DNA from: Nostoc sp. S4
Lineage (GTDB): Bacteria > Cyanobacteriota > Cyanobacteriia > Cyanobacteriales > Nostocaceae
NCBI GenBank assembly: GCA_029379225.1
Contig: JAQYWR010000021.1
Location: 1 to 64,000, forward strand
Length of the DNA stretch: 64,000 nucleotides
Reading direction: 5' to 3'
Shown: in pieces, positions 36,860 through 46,113 of the stretch
Numbering within the stretch: position 1 is the stretch's first letter
Layout: each line of letters begins with the position of its first letter
Made by a program: the position numbers and the translations under genes
Notes under the pieces: generated by a model
What the model saw: the letters and a program-made list of their open reading frames with translations, nothing else
Told to the model about the DNA's origin: nothing
The model's database searches: none

Positions 36860-37020
36860 AAGGAGATGGGGAGGTGTAGGAGGTGTGGGAGGTGTGGGAG
36901 GTGTGGGAGGTGTGGGAGGTGTGGGAGGATGGGGAAGAAATCTTGCCCCCCTCTCTCCCCTCTCTCCCCACACTCCCCCATCCCCCCTCTCTCCCTATCT
37001 CCCTATCTCCCTCATCTCCT
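36860..37020. repeat. 9-bp tandem repeats in a G-rich/C-rich inverted element
   Basis: Six units of GGTGTGGGA, the first with one change, run from 36873 to 36926. A centre around GAAGAAATCTTGCCCCC follows, then a C-rich tract to 37020. Positions 36921-36950 match the reverse complement of 12447-12476 at 28 of 30 bases, and both flanks also correspond. The element is thus an inverted copy of the one at 12.4 kb. It separates upp from crtH. Confidence 0.75.
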
Positions 37021-37228
37021 TGTCCTCTCTTAGATAACAGCTAAAATTAACCCCAAAATTTTATTGATAAATATTTTCATTAGCTGTTGACATCAATTCT
37101 CGATCGAGGCTATATTGTTATACAGTGTTCTCCTCTCTTTAAGGATCGGCAGACGGGATTAGCCAGCGGCAGCAGGCTTGTCCCTCTTTTTTGTGATTGG
37201 GGATTTGGAGAAGAGGCTTCAGGGCAGG

Positions 37229-37262
37229 GAATGACTAATGACAAAGGACAAATGACCAATGA
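37229..37262 (+). repeat. AATGAC-type heptamer repeat reaching the crtH start codon
   Basis: The run contains GAATGACTAATGACAAAGG followed by ACAAATGACCAATGAC. The last ATGAC begins at 37259 and is the likely start codon of crtH, so the repeat covers the ribosome-binding region. No Shine-Dalgarno other than AAAGGAC (~37245) is visible. Confidence 0.7.
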
Positions 37263-38749
37263 CAATTGACGCGATCGTGATTGGATCTGGGATTGGGGGT
37301 TTAGTAACAGCGACTCAGTTAGCAGCCAAGGGAGCGAAAGTGTTGGTACTGGAACGTTATTTGATCCCAGGTGGTAGCGCTGGTTATTTTGAGCGCCAAG
37401 GTTATCGATTTGATGTTGGGGCATCAATGATTTTTGGTTTGGGACAAAACGGCACCACCAACTTGCTCACCCGCGCATTGTCAGCTGTGAATGTCAGCCA
37501 AGAGGCGATCGCAGATCCAGTGCAAATTCACTATCATCTACCTCAAGGTTTAGACTTGAAAGTTGACTGGGTTTATGAAAAATTTTTGCAAAATCTTACT
37601 GCTCATTTTCGCCACGAAGAAGAAGGAATTCGTCGCTTTTATGACGAATGCCAAAAAGTGTTTAACTGTCTTAACAGCATAGATTTGCTGTCGCTAGAAG
37701 AACCCAAGTATCTATTGCGGGTATTTTTCCAGCATCCTTTGGCCTGTCTCGGTTTAGTTAAGTATCTGCCCCAAAATGCCGGGGACGTAGCGCGACGCTA
37801 CATCAAAGACCCCCAATTATTGAAATTTATTGATATGGAGTGTTATTGCTGGTCGGTGGTTCCAGCAGACATGACGCCAATGATTAATGCTGGAATGGTC
37901 TTTTCTGACAGGCATTACGGGGGAGTGAACTATCCCAAAGGTGGAGTAGGACAAATTGCCCAAAAACTAGTCGAGGGTCTAGAGAAGGCTGGAGGTAAGA
38001 TTCAGTACCAAGCCAAGGTCACGAAAATTCTCACACAACGGGGACGAGCGGTGGGTGTGCAGTTGGCTAATGGTAAAGTATACCACGGTAAACGCATAGT
38101 CTCTAATGCTACACGGTGGGATACATTTGAGCAATTACTACCAGTAGAACAAATCCCCAATAATGAGAAAAAGTGGCAACAAAATTATCAAAAATCACCT
38201 AGCTTCTTGAGTTTACACATGGGAGTAAAACAATCAGTTTTACCTGGGGAAACAGAGTGCCACCACATTTTGCTGGAAGACTGGGAAAAAATGACAGCGG
38301 CAGAAGGAACAGTTTTTGTTTCGATTCCCACATTGCTTGACCCAGATTTAGCACCAACTGGATATCATATCATTCATGCCTTCACACCTCACTGGATTGA
38401 TGATTGGCAAAAACTTTCTTCAACTGAATACGAAGTGAAGAAAGAAGAGGCGGCTTGGCGAATTATTGACCGCCTAGAGAAAATTTTTCCCGGCTTAGAT
38501 GCAGAATTGGATTATTTGGAGGTAGCAACACCGCGCACTCATCGCCGCTTTTTGGGTCGTGAGGATGGCACCTATGGGCCAATTCCCCGACGCAAGTTAC
38601 AGGGGTTGTTGAAAATGCCGTTTAATCGCACTGCTATTCGAGGACTTTATTGCGTAGGGGATAGTACTTTTCCTGGTCAGGGGTTGAATGCAGTAGCTTT
38701 TTCTGGATTTGCCTGCGCCCACCGCATTGCCGTAGATTTAGGATTGTAA
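37259..38749 (+). CDS. crtH: carotene (prolycopene) isomerase CrtH
   Basis: CrtH converts poly-cis lycopene from zeta-carotene desaturase to all-trans lycopene in carotenoid synthesis. The 496-residue flavoprotein has the N-terminal FAD motif VIGSGIGGLVTATQLAAKGA with VLERYLIPGGSAGYFERQG. The characteristic VGASMIFGLG and YCWSVVPADMTPMINAGMV segments follow, with the C-terminal GLYCVGDSTFPGQGLNAVAFSGF. Length and motifs fit cyanobacterial CrtH rather than CrtI desaturase or CrtO. The start lies in a heptamer repeat, so translation efficiency may depend on it. Confidence 0.92.
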   Translation: MTIDAIVIGSGIGGLVTATQLAAKGAKVLVLERYLIPGGSAGYFERQGYRFDVGASMIFGLGQNGTTNLLTRALSAVNVSQEAIADPVQIHYHLPQGLDLKVDWVYEKFLQNLTAHFRHEEEGIRRFYDECQKVFNCLNSIDLLSLEEPKYLLRVFFQHPLACLGLVKYLPQNAGDVARRYIKDPQLLKFIDMECYCWSVVPADMTPMINAGMVFSDRHYGGVNYPKGGVGQIAQKLVEGLEKAGGKIQYQAKVTKILTQRGRAVGVQLANGKVYHGKRIVSNATRWDTFEQLLPVEQIPNNEKKWQQNYQKSPSFLSLHMGVKQSVLPGETECHHILLEDWEKMTAAEGTVFVSIPTLLDPDLAPTGYHIIHAFTPHWIDDWQKLSSTEYEVKKEEAAWRIIDRLEKIFPGLDAELDYLEVATPRTHRRFLGREDGTYGPIPRRKLQGLLKMPFNRTAIRGLYCVGDSTFPGQGLNAVAFSGFACAHRIAVDLGL

Positions 38750-38767
38750 AATCTAAAATCTCGGTGC

Positions 38768-39157
38768 TTAGAGAAATAGTCTCCGCAAAAAACCTAATAA
38801 ACTGAGCGCAAAATCTATGTTTATTTGAGTTTTACGTGCAGCGTCAATTTCCTTTAATATTTTCTGCATTTCGGCTAGATTTTCGGGAGCGATTCCAATG
38901 ATATTTCTATCTATAATCGCTGCTGTTACACTATCAAGAATATTTTCACAGTCAGTAAGTGCTAATTCCAACTTGTCTATTTCTTCCCAATTTTTTTGCT
39001 TTCGAGCATTGAAAAGTTCAAATAGCAGTTCTGAGCTAATATCCCTTAAATTTTCTTGGGTATTTTTTAGTTTTTGTAAATCAAATTGATTATCAGAGTT
39101 TGCTTTAAATTGAGAAATTATCTCGGCAAAATTATTTAAAATTTTATCATTTATCAT
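38768..39157 (-). CDS. conserved hypothetical helical protein
   Basis: This 129-residue protein is rich in Glu, Lys and Leu with predicted long helices (LQKLKNTQENLRDISSELLF and KKNWEE-like stretches). It ends in a short hydrophobic segment, FALSLLGFLRRLFL, which could anchor it to the membrane. I know no family. Its stop is 17 bp from the next minus-strand gene start side, so it likely shares a transcript with the lipoprotein gene at 39175-40119. Confidence 0.6.
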   Translation of the reverse strand: MINDKILNNFAEIISQFKANSDNQFDLQKLKNTQENLRDISSELLFELFNARKQKNWEEIDKLELALTDCENILDSVTAAIIDRNIIGIAPENLAEMQKILKEIDAARKTQINIDFALSLLGFLRRLFL

Positions 39158-39174
39158 TATTTATACAAATTATT

Positions 39175-40119
39175 TTATTGACATAGTTCAGATTTAGGTG
39201 ATTGCGTTTGCTTGTTTTTGAGAGAGATTTCTTGAAGAAATACTCTCAACGTCTCATCTTGATTTACCTCTTGTTCAAGGGTATTAATCTTTGCAAGTAT
39301 TGAACTGGAGTCATTACCAGTAACACTGGTAGCTACTCCCACAATCTGAGTAACTCTAGTAGCAATAACTTCAAAATTAAGATGAGGATAGTCATCAATA
39401 AGTTTTGAAAGTTTTTGTCCAGTTTCAGCTGCTACCAAAAGCTTAAAAATAGATTCATTCAAACTTTGTTGTTCGCTGGCATTAACTTTTCGCCATTCAT
39501 CTATTTGTTCGCCAACTTGACGTTTAATTTCTTCTAATTCTGGCTGTGAAGCTATAGCTAATTTCTGATACTCCTCTCTAAGACGCTGTAGTTTAAAGCT
39601 AATTAGCACTCTTTGTGGATCGTTTGGTCTTGGTGGTCTTTCCTGAATCTCTTTCGCTAAAAGTAACATTTTGACTGTTAAGCATCGTGCAGGTTTGGCA
39701 GTTTGAGCAACTATCCTAGCACTGTCATAATCTATTGTTTCAATCTTATTAAATACCTCTGCTGCTGTATCATATTCTGCTTGCAACGCATCGAGTACTC
39801 GATCGACTTGTGATGGCTGAGTATTTAATTGATTTTTGCCTGTGATAATTCGATTGACTTCTCCAGGTATTCCGAATTCAATACTAGGATCGTTCAGTAA
39901 TCGTTCAACAACTAAATTATCATCTCTGGGTAAATCATTAAGTTGGTAGATTTTTTTTACAGATGTAATAGCATCAGCGGCGCGATCGCGAAAATTCTGT
40001 GCAGTTACTCGCAGCATCGCTCTTTTTTGAGGCGTACAACTGCTGAGGGTAAGGCTGATGGTAGAAGTTAGTATGCAAATTTTCCATAAACTTAATTTTT
40101 TAATCGGATAAAGTCTCAT
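39175..40119 (-). CDS. putative lipoprotein, helical, unknown function
   Basis: The ATG at 40119 gives 314 residues, MRLYPIKKLSLWKICILTST followed by a lipobox LSSC. This predicts a periplasmic lipoprotein. The mature part is almost wholly helical, with long charged stretches (LQRLREEYQKLAIASQPELEEIKRQVGEQIDEW). I recognise no domain. The small gene at 38768-39157 follows 17 bp after its stop, and its similar helical composition and membrane tail suggest the two work together. Confidence 0.65.
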   Translation of the reverse strand: MRLYPIKKLSLWKICILTSTISLTLSSCTPQKRAMLRVTAQNFRDRAADAITSVKKIYQLNDLPRDDNLVVERLLNDPSIEFGIPGEVNRIITGKNQLNTQPSQVDRVLDALQAEYDTAAEVFNKIETIDYDSARIVAQTAKPARCLTVKMLLLAKEIQERPPRPNDPQRVLISFKLQRLREEYQKLAIASQPELEEIKRQVGEQIDEWRKVNASEQQSLNESIFKLLVAAETGQKLSKLIDDYPHLNFEVIATRVTQIVGVATSVTGNDSSSILAKINTLEQEVNQDETLRVFLQEISLKNKQTQSPKSELCQ

Positions 40120-40143
40120 AAAATCTACTGCTTTTTCAATCAA

Positions 40144-40433
40144 ATAAAGTAAAAAATTTTACTATTCATTGTTATATAGCGTGCAATTAATTCTAAATTT
40201 TGCTGCGTCTGAATTAAATCTTTTTCTCGATTTCACAGGAATTATCCGAAATAATACTTATTTTATCAAGTATTATAGAATAATACCTCAGGAAATATAC
40301 TAGTAAAATTAAATATTATTAACTGATACTATTTGCAATTTTTAATAATTTACAAAACTTTTTATAAGTGTGCTTTAATGGTGAGCGGCTTTTGCTGGTT
40401 CATGAATTTTCATTACACGAAAAGCAATCACTA
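40144..40433. other. AT-rich leader of the AMIN-serine hydrolase gene
   Basis: The gap is AT-rich and non-coding and lies between divergent genes. An in-frame GTG at 40368 extends the downstream frame, but the first residues do not look like a signal peptide. I see no clear operator. Confidence 0.4.
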
Positions 40434-41765
40434 ATGCTCCTCACACACAAAGAAATGCTTATAAAAGCAAGCTGGCTTCTACCTAGCTTCTTGAGTTTGT
40501 TCGTGTTTGGCTCTACTGTCAAAGCTGCGGCGATCGCCAATTGGCATTTCGATCGCAATGACAATCATCTAGACTTGACTACAGATGTAAATGTTCAACC
40601 TAAAATTCAACTACTGACAAATCCTACCCGTCTAGTAATTGATTTGCCTGGAGTTACATCAGGATATCCACAGACGAGCGAAATTGGGTCGGTAATTCAA
40701 GACATTCGGATTGGGCAGTTGAATGCACAAACTACCCGTATGGTAATTACCTTAGCATCCGGTTACACCTTCGACCTAGCACAGGTAAAACTACAACAGC
40801 AATCTCCTTATCGTTGGTCTGTGCAGTTACCCCAACCAGTACCACTGACTGCAACCCAGCCCAAATCTTTAGAAATAACTCCTGCTAATACTTTTATAAC
40901 AGTGGGTGATTCTCTGTTTGCAGGTGTGGTTCCCATGCATTCACCAATGAAAGCACTCGAACCTGAAATTAAAGCTTTGATGAGTCGCTATAGTTTTCTG
41001 AAAACAGGAATGTTTTTTCTAGATTTGGATACTGGCGATTATCTCGATATTGGAGGCGCTCGCGTTTTCCCCGCTGCTAGTACGATTAAACTGCCAATTC
41101 TCATCGCCTTTTTCCAAGATTTAGATGCTGGTAAAGTCACCTTAGAAGAAAAGCTAACTATGCGCCGTGACTTAGTGACCAACGGTTCTGGAACTATGCA
41201 GTATGAACGAGTTGGTAATAAATACACGGCTTTAGAAACCATCACCAAGATGATTACCATCAGTGACAATACCGCCACCAACATGATTATCGATCGCTTG
41301 GGTGGGGCAGCGAAACTGAATCAGCGCTTTCGTAGTTGGGGACTAAAAGACACAGTAATTCGGCATCTTTTGGCTGACTTGCGAGGAACCAATACCACTA
41401 GTTCTCAGGACATGGCGCGGGTGCTGGCTTTGTTAGTTAATAACAAGCTAGTTTCTTTACAAAGTCGGGAGCAAGCCTTGGATATTCTGCGTCACACCAC
41501 TATTCACACACTGCTTCCCGCAGGTTTGGGGAAAGGTGCAGTCATCGCCAACAAAACGGGAGATATCGGCTTTCTCATCGGCGATGCAGGATTTGTGACT
41601 ATGCCTAGTGGTAAGCGGTATCTGGCGGCTATTTTCGTCACGCGTCCTTATAAAGACTCTAGGGGAAGAGACTTTATCCGTCAAGTTTCCCGACTAGTTT
41701 ACGATTACCTGAATCAGCCGAACCCGGTGGCTGCAGTTGATTCGTCTAATAGTGCTACGAGGTAA
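40434..41765 (+). CDS. AMIN-domain serine hydrolase, class A beta-lactamase-like
   Basis: I place the start at the ATG at 40434, or at 40455, which gives the cleaner signal peptide MLIKASWLLPSFLSLFVFGS. Residues ~35-140 form an AMIN domain (NPTRLVIDLPGV, IRIGQLNAQTTRMVITL). The C-terminal ~270 residues are a penicillin-binding serine hydrolase with SxxK in AASTIKLPIL, SDN in TISDNTATNM and KTG in ANKTGDIGF. It is predicted to be periplasmic and anchored to peptidoglycan by AMIN. True beta-lactamase activity cannot be inferred. The gene at 59492 is a paralogue lacking AMIN. Confidence 0.87.
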   Translation: MLLTHKEMLIKASWLLPSFLSLFVFGSTVKAAAIANWHFDRNDNHLDLTTDVNVQPKIQLLTNPTRLVIDLPGVTSGYPQTSEIGSVIQDIRIGQLNAQTTRMVITLASGYTFDLAQVKLQQQSPYRWSVQLPQPVPLTATQPKSLEITPANTFITVGDSLFAGVVPMHSPMKALEPEIKALMSRYSFLKTGMFFLDLDTGDYLDIGGARVFPAASTIKLPILIAFFQDLDAGKVTLEEKLTMRRDLVTNGSGTMQYERVGNKYTALETITKMITISDNTATNMIIDRLGGAAKLNQRFRSWGLKDTVIRHLLADLRGTNTTSSQDMARVLALLVNNKLVSLQSREQALDILRHTTIHTLLPAGLGKGAVIANKTGDIGFLIGDAGFVTMPSGKRYLAAIFVTRPYKDSRGRDFIRQVSRLVYDYLNQPNPVAAVDSSNSATR

Positions 41766-41821
41766 AATAGGCGATCGCTTTTGTCGAAATAATTCGTAAT
41801 TCGTAATTATTACTCCATAAC

Positions 41822-41838
41822 TAAACGTGAGTTTGATA
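41822..41838 (+). repeat. single end-like sequence of the three-hairpin repeat
   Basis: TAAACGTGAGTTTGATA resembles the left end of the element at 41925-42074 (TTAAACGTGAGTTCGAT). It may be a solo end or the relic of a second copy. Confidence 0.45.
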
Positions 41839-41924
41839 GATTCTGAAGAACCCCGCTTCCATTCTTCTAAGAGAAACGCAAAGAGGTTTAAAAATTGTAT
41901 GCTTTCGTAAGTTGCTCAACCTAA

Positions 41925-42074
41925 TTAAACGTGAGTTCGATGGCTCATATCTTAAACTCAATCAGAAAACCTCTAAGAGGTTTTACTACGCAAAACCGTC
42001 CCTCTCCGATTCGGAGAGGGACAGACTTGAACTTTAGTTCAAGGCAGGGAGAGGTTCGTCGAACTCACGTTAAT
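41925..42074. mobile_element. MITE-like element with terminal inverted repeats and three hairpins
   Basis: ACGTGAGTTCGA (41929-41940) is the exact reverse complement of TCGAACTCACGT (42059-42070), so the ~150-bp unit has 12-bp inverted ends. Inside are three stacked hairpins: AAAACCTCT/AGAGGTTTT (41966-41984), GTCCCTCTCCG/CGGAGAGGGAC (41998-42022) and CTTGAACT/AGTTCAAG (~42027-42044). No transposase is encoded. Its right end contains the stop codon of the minus-strand receiver gene. Confidence 0.75.
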
Positions 42075-42501
42075 CTGTATAAGAATGGGTGGATAGTAAC
42101 TCAACTATCACACCCTCAATTTCTTCTAGACTCTCAAGCTTGATTAGAAATCGGTCAAAGCCAGCATCTAAAGCTTGATTGATTGAAAACTCCCGTGTAT
42201 AAGAAGTAATAGCGATTGCTGGCAACTGCCTTAGGTATGGGCTGGAATGTCCCCGAATTTGCTTAATCAACCAATTTCCATGATGATAAGGCAATATTGC
42301 ATTACACAGCAAAATATCGGGATGAAGCGATTCGAGCGAGTCTAAGGCTGCTTCTGCGTTTATAAAAGCCATTACCTGTGCACCTGCTGCTTCCAGAATC
42401 ATGGTCAGCAACTCAGCAATGTCAGGCTCATCCTCCACCAGCAAGATCCGGATTCCTACAAGACACTCAAGTGAATTTGAATCACTTTCTCCCCAGCTCA
42501 T
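42070..42501 (-). CDS. receiver-domain protein with altered phospho-site
   Basis: The ATG at 42501, with AAGGA upstream, gives 143 residues. An in-frame GTG at 42513 is the alternative. A single CheY-like receiver is visible: the acidic pair is present in LLVEDEPD, the Thr in AIAITSYT and the Lys in FLIKLES. The position of the phosphorylated Asp reads Asn (PDILLCNAILP). It is therefore probably not phosphorylated in the normal way. It is the last gene of the chemotaxis cluster after cheR. The stop codon at 42070-42072 lies in the end of the adjacent mobile repeat, so the original C-terminus may have been longer. Confidence 0.8.
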   Translation of the reverse strand: MSWGESDSNSLECLVGIRILLVEDEPDIAELLTMILEAAGAQVMAFINAEAALDSLESLHPDILLCNAILPYHHGNWLIKQIRGHSSPYLRQLPAIAITSYTREFSINQALDAGFDRFLIKLESLEEIEGVIVELLSTHSYTD

Positions 42502-42699
42502 TCGATCCTTCACCGTGCTGCTCCTTGATTGCTCGCTATAGATATAGATGACTTCTCTATTGCAACGTAGAAAGTGAAATAAGTATTCACTCTAAATAGG
42601 CAAATCTAGCGATAAAAGTAATCCTATAAGAGGAATAAGTGTAAATTTATAGCTGGTATATTCTTAAAAACTTTTTGTTGCACAAGCGAGAATATTGGC

Positions 42700-43536
42700 T
42701 TAAACATTGTGCAATTGATAGCAGATAGTCTTGTTAAATGAAACCTGCTTGAACGAGCCATCCAAGTTGATAGTCGTCTCGGCGCTACCGAGAAATAGGT
42801 AGCCATCTGTTCTTAATTGCTGTTTGACTTTTCTGAGCAAGTCTTTTTTAGTCGCTATATTATAGTAGATTAAAACATTACGTAAAAATATCACGTCGAT
42901 TTCGGGAAGGGATGACCAAGATTGCATCAGATTAATCTGATGAAACTCTGCCATTTGGCGAATTTCCTCCTTTATTTGCCAGTTATTATCTAATCTGTGA
43001 AAGTATTTGTCACGCAGATTTTTAGGTAGTCCACGCTTAATTTCAAGTTGGTTATAATGCCCTTTTTCAGCACGCGCTAAAACCTTGGTAGAAAAATCGC
43101 TAGCAATTAGCCTTAGAGACCAATTGGTAAGTAAGGGAAAATGTTCGCGAATTAGCATCGCAATGCTGTAAGGTTCTTGTCCATTAGAGCAACCAGCGCA
43201 CCAAATGTTTAGCGATCGCTCAATTGCTCGTTTTTGGATTAACTCTGGTAATATGTATTCTTTGAGGGCTTCAAAAGGGTGGCGATCGCGAAAAAATAAG
43301 GTTTCGTTAGTGACTAACGCCTCGATTGTCTGGGCGTGAAGATTGTTAAACGGTTGAGTCCGGAGATGTGCCACCAGTTCAGCAATGGCAGCGAATCCTG
43401 TTGATTCTGCAATTGGTTGTAAATGTAGCTCCGCTAAATAGATTTTATCAGCAGACAAGACAACTGCTGTTTCCTCCTCAACTAATTGACGAAGATAATC
43501 AAAATCATTGGGACTCACACCCTTTGTCTGTTTCAT
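42700..43536 (-). CDS. cheR: CheR chemotaxis receptor methyltransferase
   Basis: CheR methylates glutamates on the chemoreceptor using SAM. The 278-residue protein has the N-terminal helical domain (FDYLRQLVEEETAVVLSADK; ETLFFRD is the usual conserved motif) and the SAM-binding core WCAGCSNGQEPYSIAM. The typical VIFLRNVLIYYN and LFLGSAETT follow near the end. Its start overlaps the cheB stop by one base (TAATG), giving translational coupling. There is no C-terminal TPR or pentapeptide tether, which is normal for minimal CheR. Confidence 0.93.
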   Translation of the reverse strand: MKQTKGVSPNDFDYLRQLVEEETAVVLSADKIYLAELHLQPIAESTGFAAIAELVAHLRTQPFNNLHAQTIEALVTNETLFFRDRHPFEALKEYILPELIQKRAIERSLNIWCAGCSNGQEPYSIAMLIREHFPLLTNWSLRLIASDFSTKVLARAEKGHYNQLEIKRGLPKNLRDKYFHRLDNNWQIKEEIRQMAEFHQINLMQSWSSLPEIDVIFLRNVLIYYNIATKKDLLRKVKQQLRTDGYLFLGSAETTINLDGSFKQVSFNKTICYQLHNV

Positions 43537-44609
43537 TACAGACCCGAATTAGGAATTTGATTGTAACGAATTCGGCGGATAATCTCACTTGCCATTTGGT
43601 CAAGGCTGACAATTCCATCGGCAAGTCCAGCATTAACCACAAAACCAGGCATTCCCCACACCACGCTACTAGCTTTGTCTTGTGCAAGCACTTGTCCCCC
43701 TGCTTCGCGGATGCACTGACAGCCATGTAACCCATCTTGCCCCATCCCTGTGAGGATGACTGCCATTGCCCCTGCACCATAAATCTCTGCCACCGAGCGA
43801 AACATCACATCTACTGAAGGACGACAGGAATTTTCCCTCGGTGCTTGATGAGTAGCAAGTCGAACTACACCTTTATCGCCTTGTACGATCAAATGAAAAT
43901 CTCCTGGTGCAATCCAAGCTTGTCCAGGTTCTAATACGGCTCCGGGAATTGCTTCATTGACTCGGATTTGGCATTTAGAAGCTAATCGTTCAGCTAATAG
44001 TTTCGTAAACATGGGGGGCATATGTTGCACAATCAAGATCGGAACTGAGAAATCGGCTGGAAACTCTCTAAGCATTACAGTCAGGGCATTAGGGCCGCCA
44101 GTAGAAACCCCAATTGCCACAACATCTACCCGTTTTGGATTGGTAGAAGCGGGAAAACCAACTCGATGAGCAATCTTGCTCGGTATGGGAAAGGGAGTAG
44201 TTCCTCCACCAAATACTTTGATTTTGGGAATTAAATCCTCTTGAATATGTTGATTTATCGCCTCTACACATTTTAAATTACTGGGTTTTGTGGCATAATC
44301 AGAAGCCCCTAAAGACAGAGCTTCGAGCGTTGCGCTAGCCCCAGCCCACGTAGAGGTACTGAACATAATCACTGGCAGGTGGGGATAAATTTGTCGAATA
44401 GCAGACAGAGTTTGTAAACCATCCATTTCTGGCATTTCGATATCGAGGATTACAATATCGGGATTGAGCTGGGAAATTTTGGCAAGGGCGATGCGACCGT
44501 TAGCAGCGACTCCTACCACTTCTAATCCTCCATCGATGGACAAAATCTTACTGATTCGACTGCGAACTACTACCGCGTCATCAACAATTAGTACCCGGAT
44601 CTTGGGCAT
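43536..44609 (-). CDS. cheB: CheB protein-glutamate methylesterase
   Basis: CheB demethylates or deamidates chemoreceptors and is activated by CheA phosphorylation. The 357-residue protein has a receiver with Asp56 (VILDIEMPEMDG) and a C-terminal esterase with the catalytic triad Ser169 (IGVSTGGPN), His196 (IVQHMPPMF) and Asp292 (TGMGQDG). All positions are intact. It follows the receptor gene by 22 bp and is coupled to cheR by a one-base overlap. CheB and CheR are unusual among cyanobacterial chemosensory clusters. Confidence 0.94.
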   Translation of the reverse strand: MPKIRVLIVDDAVVVRSRISKILSIDGGLEVVGVAANGRIALAKISQLNPDIVILDIEMPEMDGLQTLSAIRQIYPHLPVIMFSTSTWAGASATLEALSLGASDYATKPSNLKCVEAINQHIQEDLIPKIKVFGGGTTPFPIPSKIAHRVGFPASTNPKRVDVVAIGVSTGGPNALTVMLREFPADFSVPILIVQHMPPMFTKLLAERLASKCQIRVNEAIPGAVLEPGQAWIAPGDFHLIVQGDKGVVRLATHQAPRENSCRPSVDVMFRSVAEIYGAGAMAVILTGMGQDGLHGCQCIREAGGQVLAQDKASSVVWGMPGFVVNAGLADGIVSLDQMASEIIRRIRYNQIPNSGL

Positions 44610-44631
44610 TAGGGATTAAGGAGAGTAAAAA

Positions 44632-45933
44632 CTAATAAATGAACTGACTAACGATTTTTTGCAAATCTACTGCCATATGAGATAATTCTGTAGCTGCCTG
44701 TAACGTATTACTAGTTCCAGTTGTCGTATTTTGAGTATTTAATGCTACAACGGCGATATTTTTGGCAATATCAGATGTTCCTTTGGCTGCTTCACTAATA
44801 TTGCGGCTAATTTCATTCGTAGTTGCTGTTTGTTCTTCAATAGCGCTTGCAATCGTGCTTTGAAAGTCGTTGATTTGATTGATAATATCAGTAATCTGAG
44901 TAATGGCTTGAACCGCAGCTGTTGTATCTGTCTGAATCGCTTCAATGCGCTGGCTAATATCTTCAGTGGCATTTGCTGTTTGTTTGGCTAATTCTTTCAC
45001 CTCGTTTGCGACTACAGCAAATCCTCTACCTGCATCTCCGGCTCTTGCTGCCTCAATTGTGGCATTGAGTGCCAGCAAGTTTGTTTGCCCAGCGATCGCG
45101 GTAATAACTTTAATTACTTTACCAATTTCGATACTGCTTTGACCAAGTTTATTGATTGTTTGATTCGTGCGATCGGCGGTTTTAACTGCTTGATTGGCGA
45201 CTTTTACCCCTTCGGTCGTAGTCTTAGCAATTTCTTGAATGCTGGCATTCATCTGTTCTACGGCAGTTACAATTGTACTGCTGTTCTGGCTCACCTGTTC
45301 GGCAGAGGCAGATGCAAAGATTGCCTGTTGAGCGGTTTCTTCGGCGTTTTGAGTCATTTCTTTGCTGACTGCGGTCAATTCTTCTGATGAAGACGCAACT
45401 GCTGTCGCCACCTCTGCCATCTGTCTGATTGAAGACCTCAAGCTACTAATCATCTGATTGGCATTATCTGTGACCTGCTTAAATTCTCCAGCATTGCGTT
45501 CCTCAATTTGTTTGGATAAATCTCCTTGGGCTACCACAACCGTGACTTCATTAATACTTTTTATCTGCTCTGTTAAATTTGTAGACATCTGGTTAAAGTT
45601 ATCGACCAATTCTCGCCAACTCCCCTGCGCTCCTTTGACGACGGCTTGAGAGCCGAGCTTCCCTTCAGTACCAATCTCGAATGTCAAGCGAGAAATTTCT
45701 TGGGTAAAGTTTTGGTTTATACTTACCAATTCATTAAAAACCGAGACAATTTCACTCAGTTCATTGTTTTCCACGGGTAAACGGACGCTAAAATCACCGT
45801 TTTTTGCGGCTTTGAGTGCTGATAGTAACGCTTGCAGTTGCTCTTTTGTTACACTCTCATCGTTCGGCGAAGTTAGACTATTCTCCAAAGGAGATTTAGA
45901 GTTGGCTGTTTTTGCAGCCCGATTTGTAGTCAT
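44632..45933 (-). CDS. soluble methyl-accepting chemotaxis protein with HAMP repeats
   Basis: The 433-residue receptor lacks any transmembrane segment. Residues ~30-170 form two to three HAMP-like units of the cytosolic poly-HAMP kind ([32 protein letters not shown]). A classic MCP signalling domain follows, with the hairpin tip [23 protein letters not shown] and [10 protein letters not shown], which contacts CheA and CheW. Gln/Glu pairs in the flanking helices ([11 protein letters not shown]) are candidate methylation sites for the adjacent CheR and CheB. The input signal is unknown; a cytosolic signal or partner protein is expected. Confidence 0.92.
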   Translation of the reverse strand: MTTNRAAKTANSKSPLENSLTSPNDESVTKEQLQALLSALKAAKNGDFSVRLPVENNELSEIVSVFNELVSINQNFTQEISRLTFEIGTEGKLGSQAVVKGAQGSWRELVDNFNQMSTNLTEQIKSINEVTVVVAQGDLSKQIEERNAGEFKQVTDNANQMISSLRSSIRQMAEVATAVASSSEELTAVSKEMTQNAEETAQQAIFASASAEQVSQNSSTIVTAVEQMNASIQEIAKTTTEGVKVANQAVKTADRTNQTINKLGQSSIEIGKVIKVITAIAGQTNLLALNATIEAARAGDAGRGFAVVANEVKELAKQTANATEDISQRIEAIQTDTTAAVQAITQITDIINQINDFQSTIASAIEEQTATTNEISRNISEAAKGTSDIAKNIAVVALNTQNTTTGTSNTLQAATELSHMAVDLQKIVSQFIY

Positions 45934-46113
45934 TGCAAAGCGCTCCTCAATTACTCGGTAAGCTGATTTATCAATGAGGGCAGGAGTTAGGGGGCAGGAG
46001 GCAGGAGGAAAACTGACCCCTAACCCTGCTGTGACCGTTCGCGTAGCCTCTCGTAGAGAAGGGAACTTCGGTTTAAGACAAGAACACCAAATTAAAAATT
46101 TAGTAGCTCTTAT

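Noticed and set aside
36873..36926. Possible CRISPR array
   Set aside because: Units are 9 bp with no spacers; this is a minisatellite.
41931..42143. Open frame of 70 codons across the three-hairpin element
   Set aside because: It is a reading of inverted-repeat DNA and overlaps the receiver gene on the other strand.
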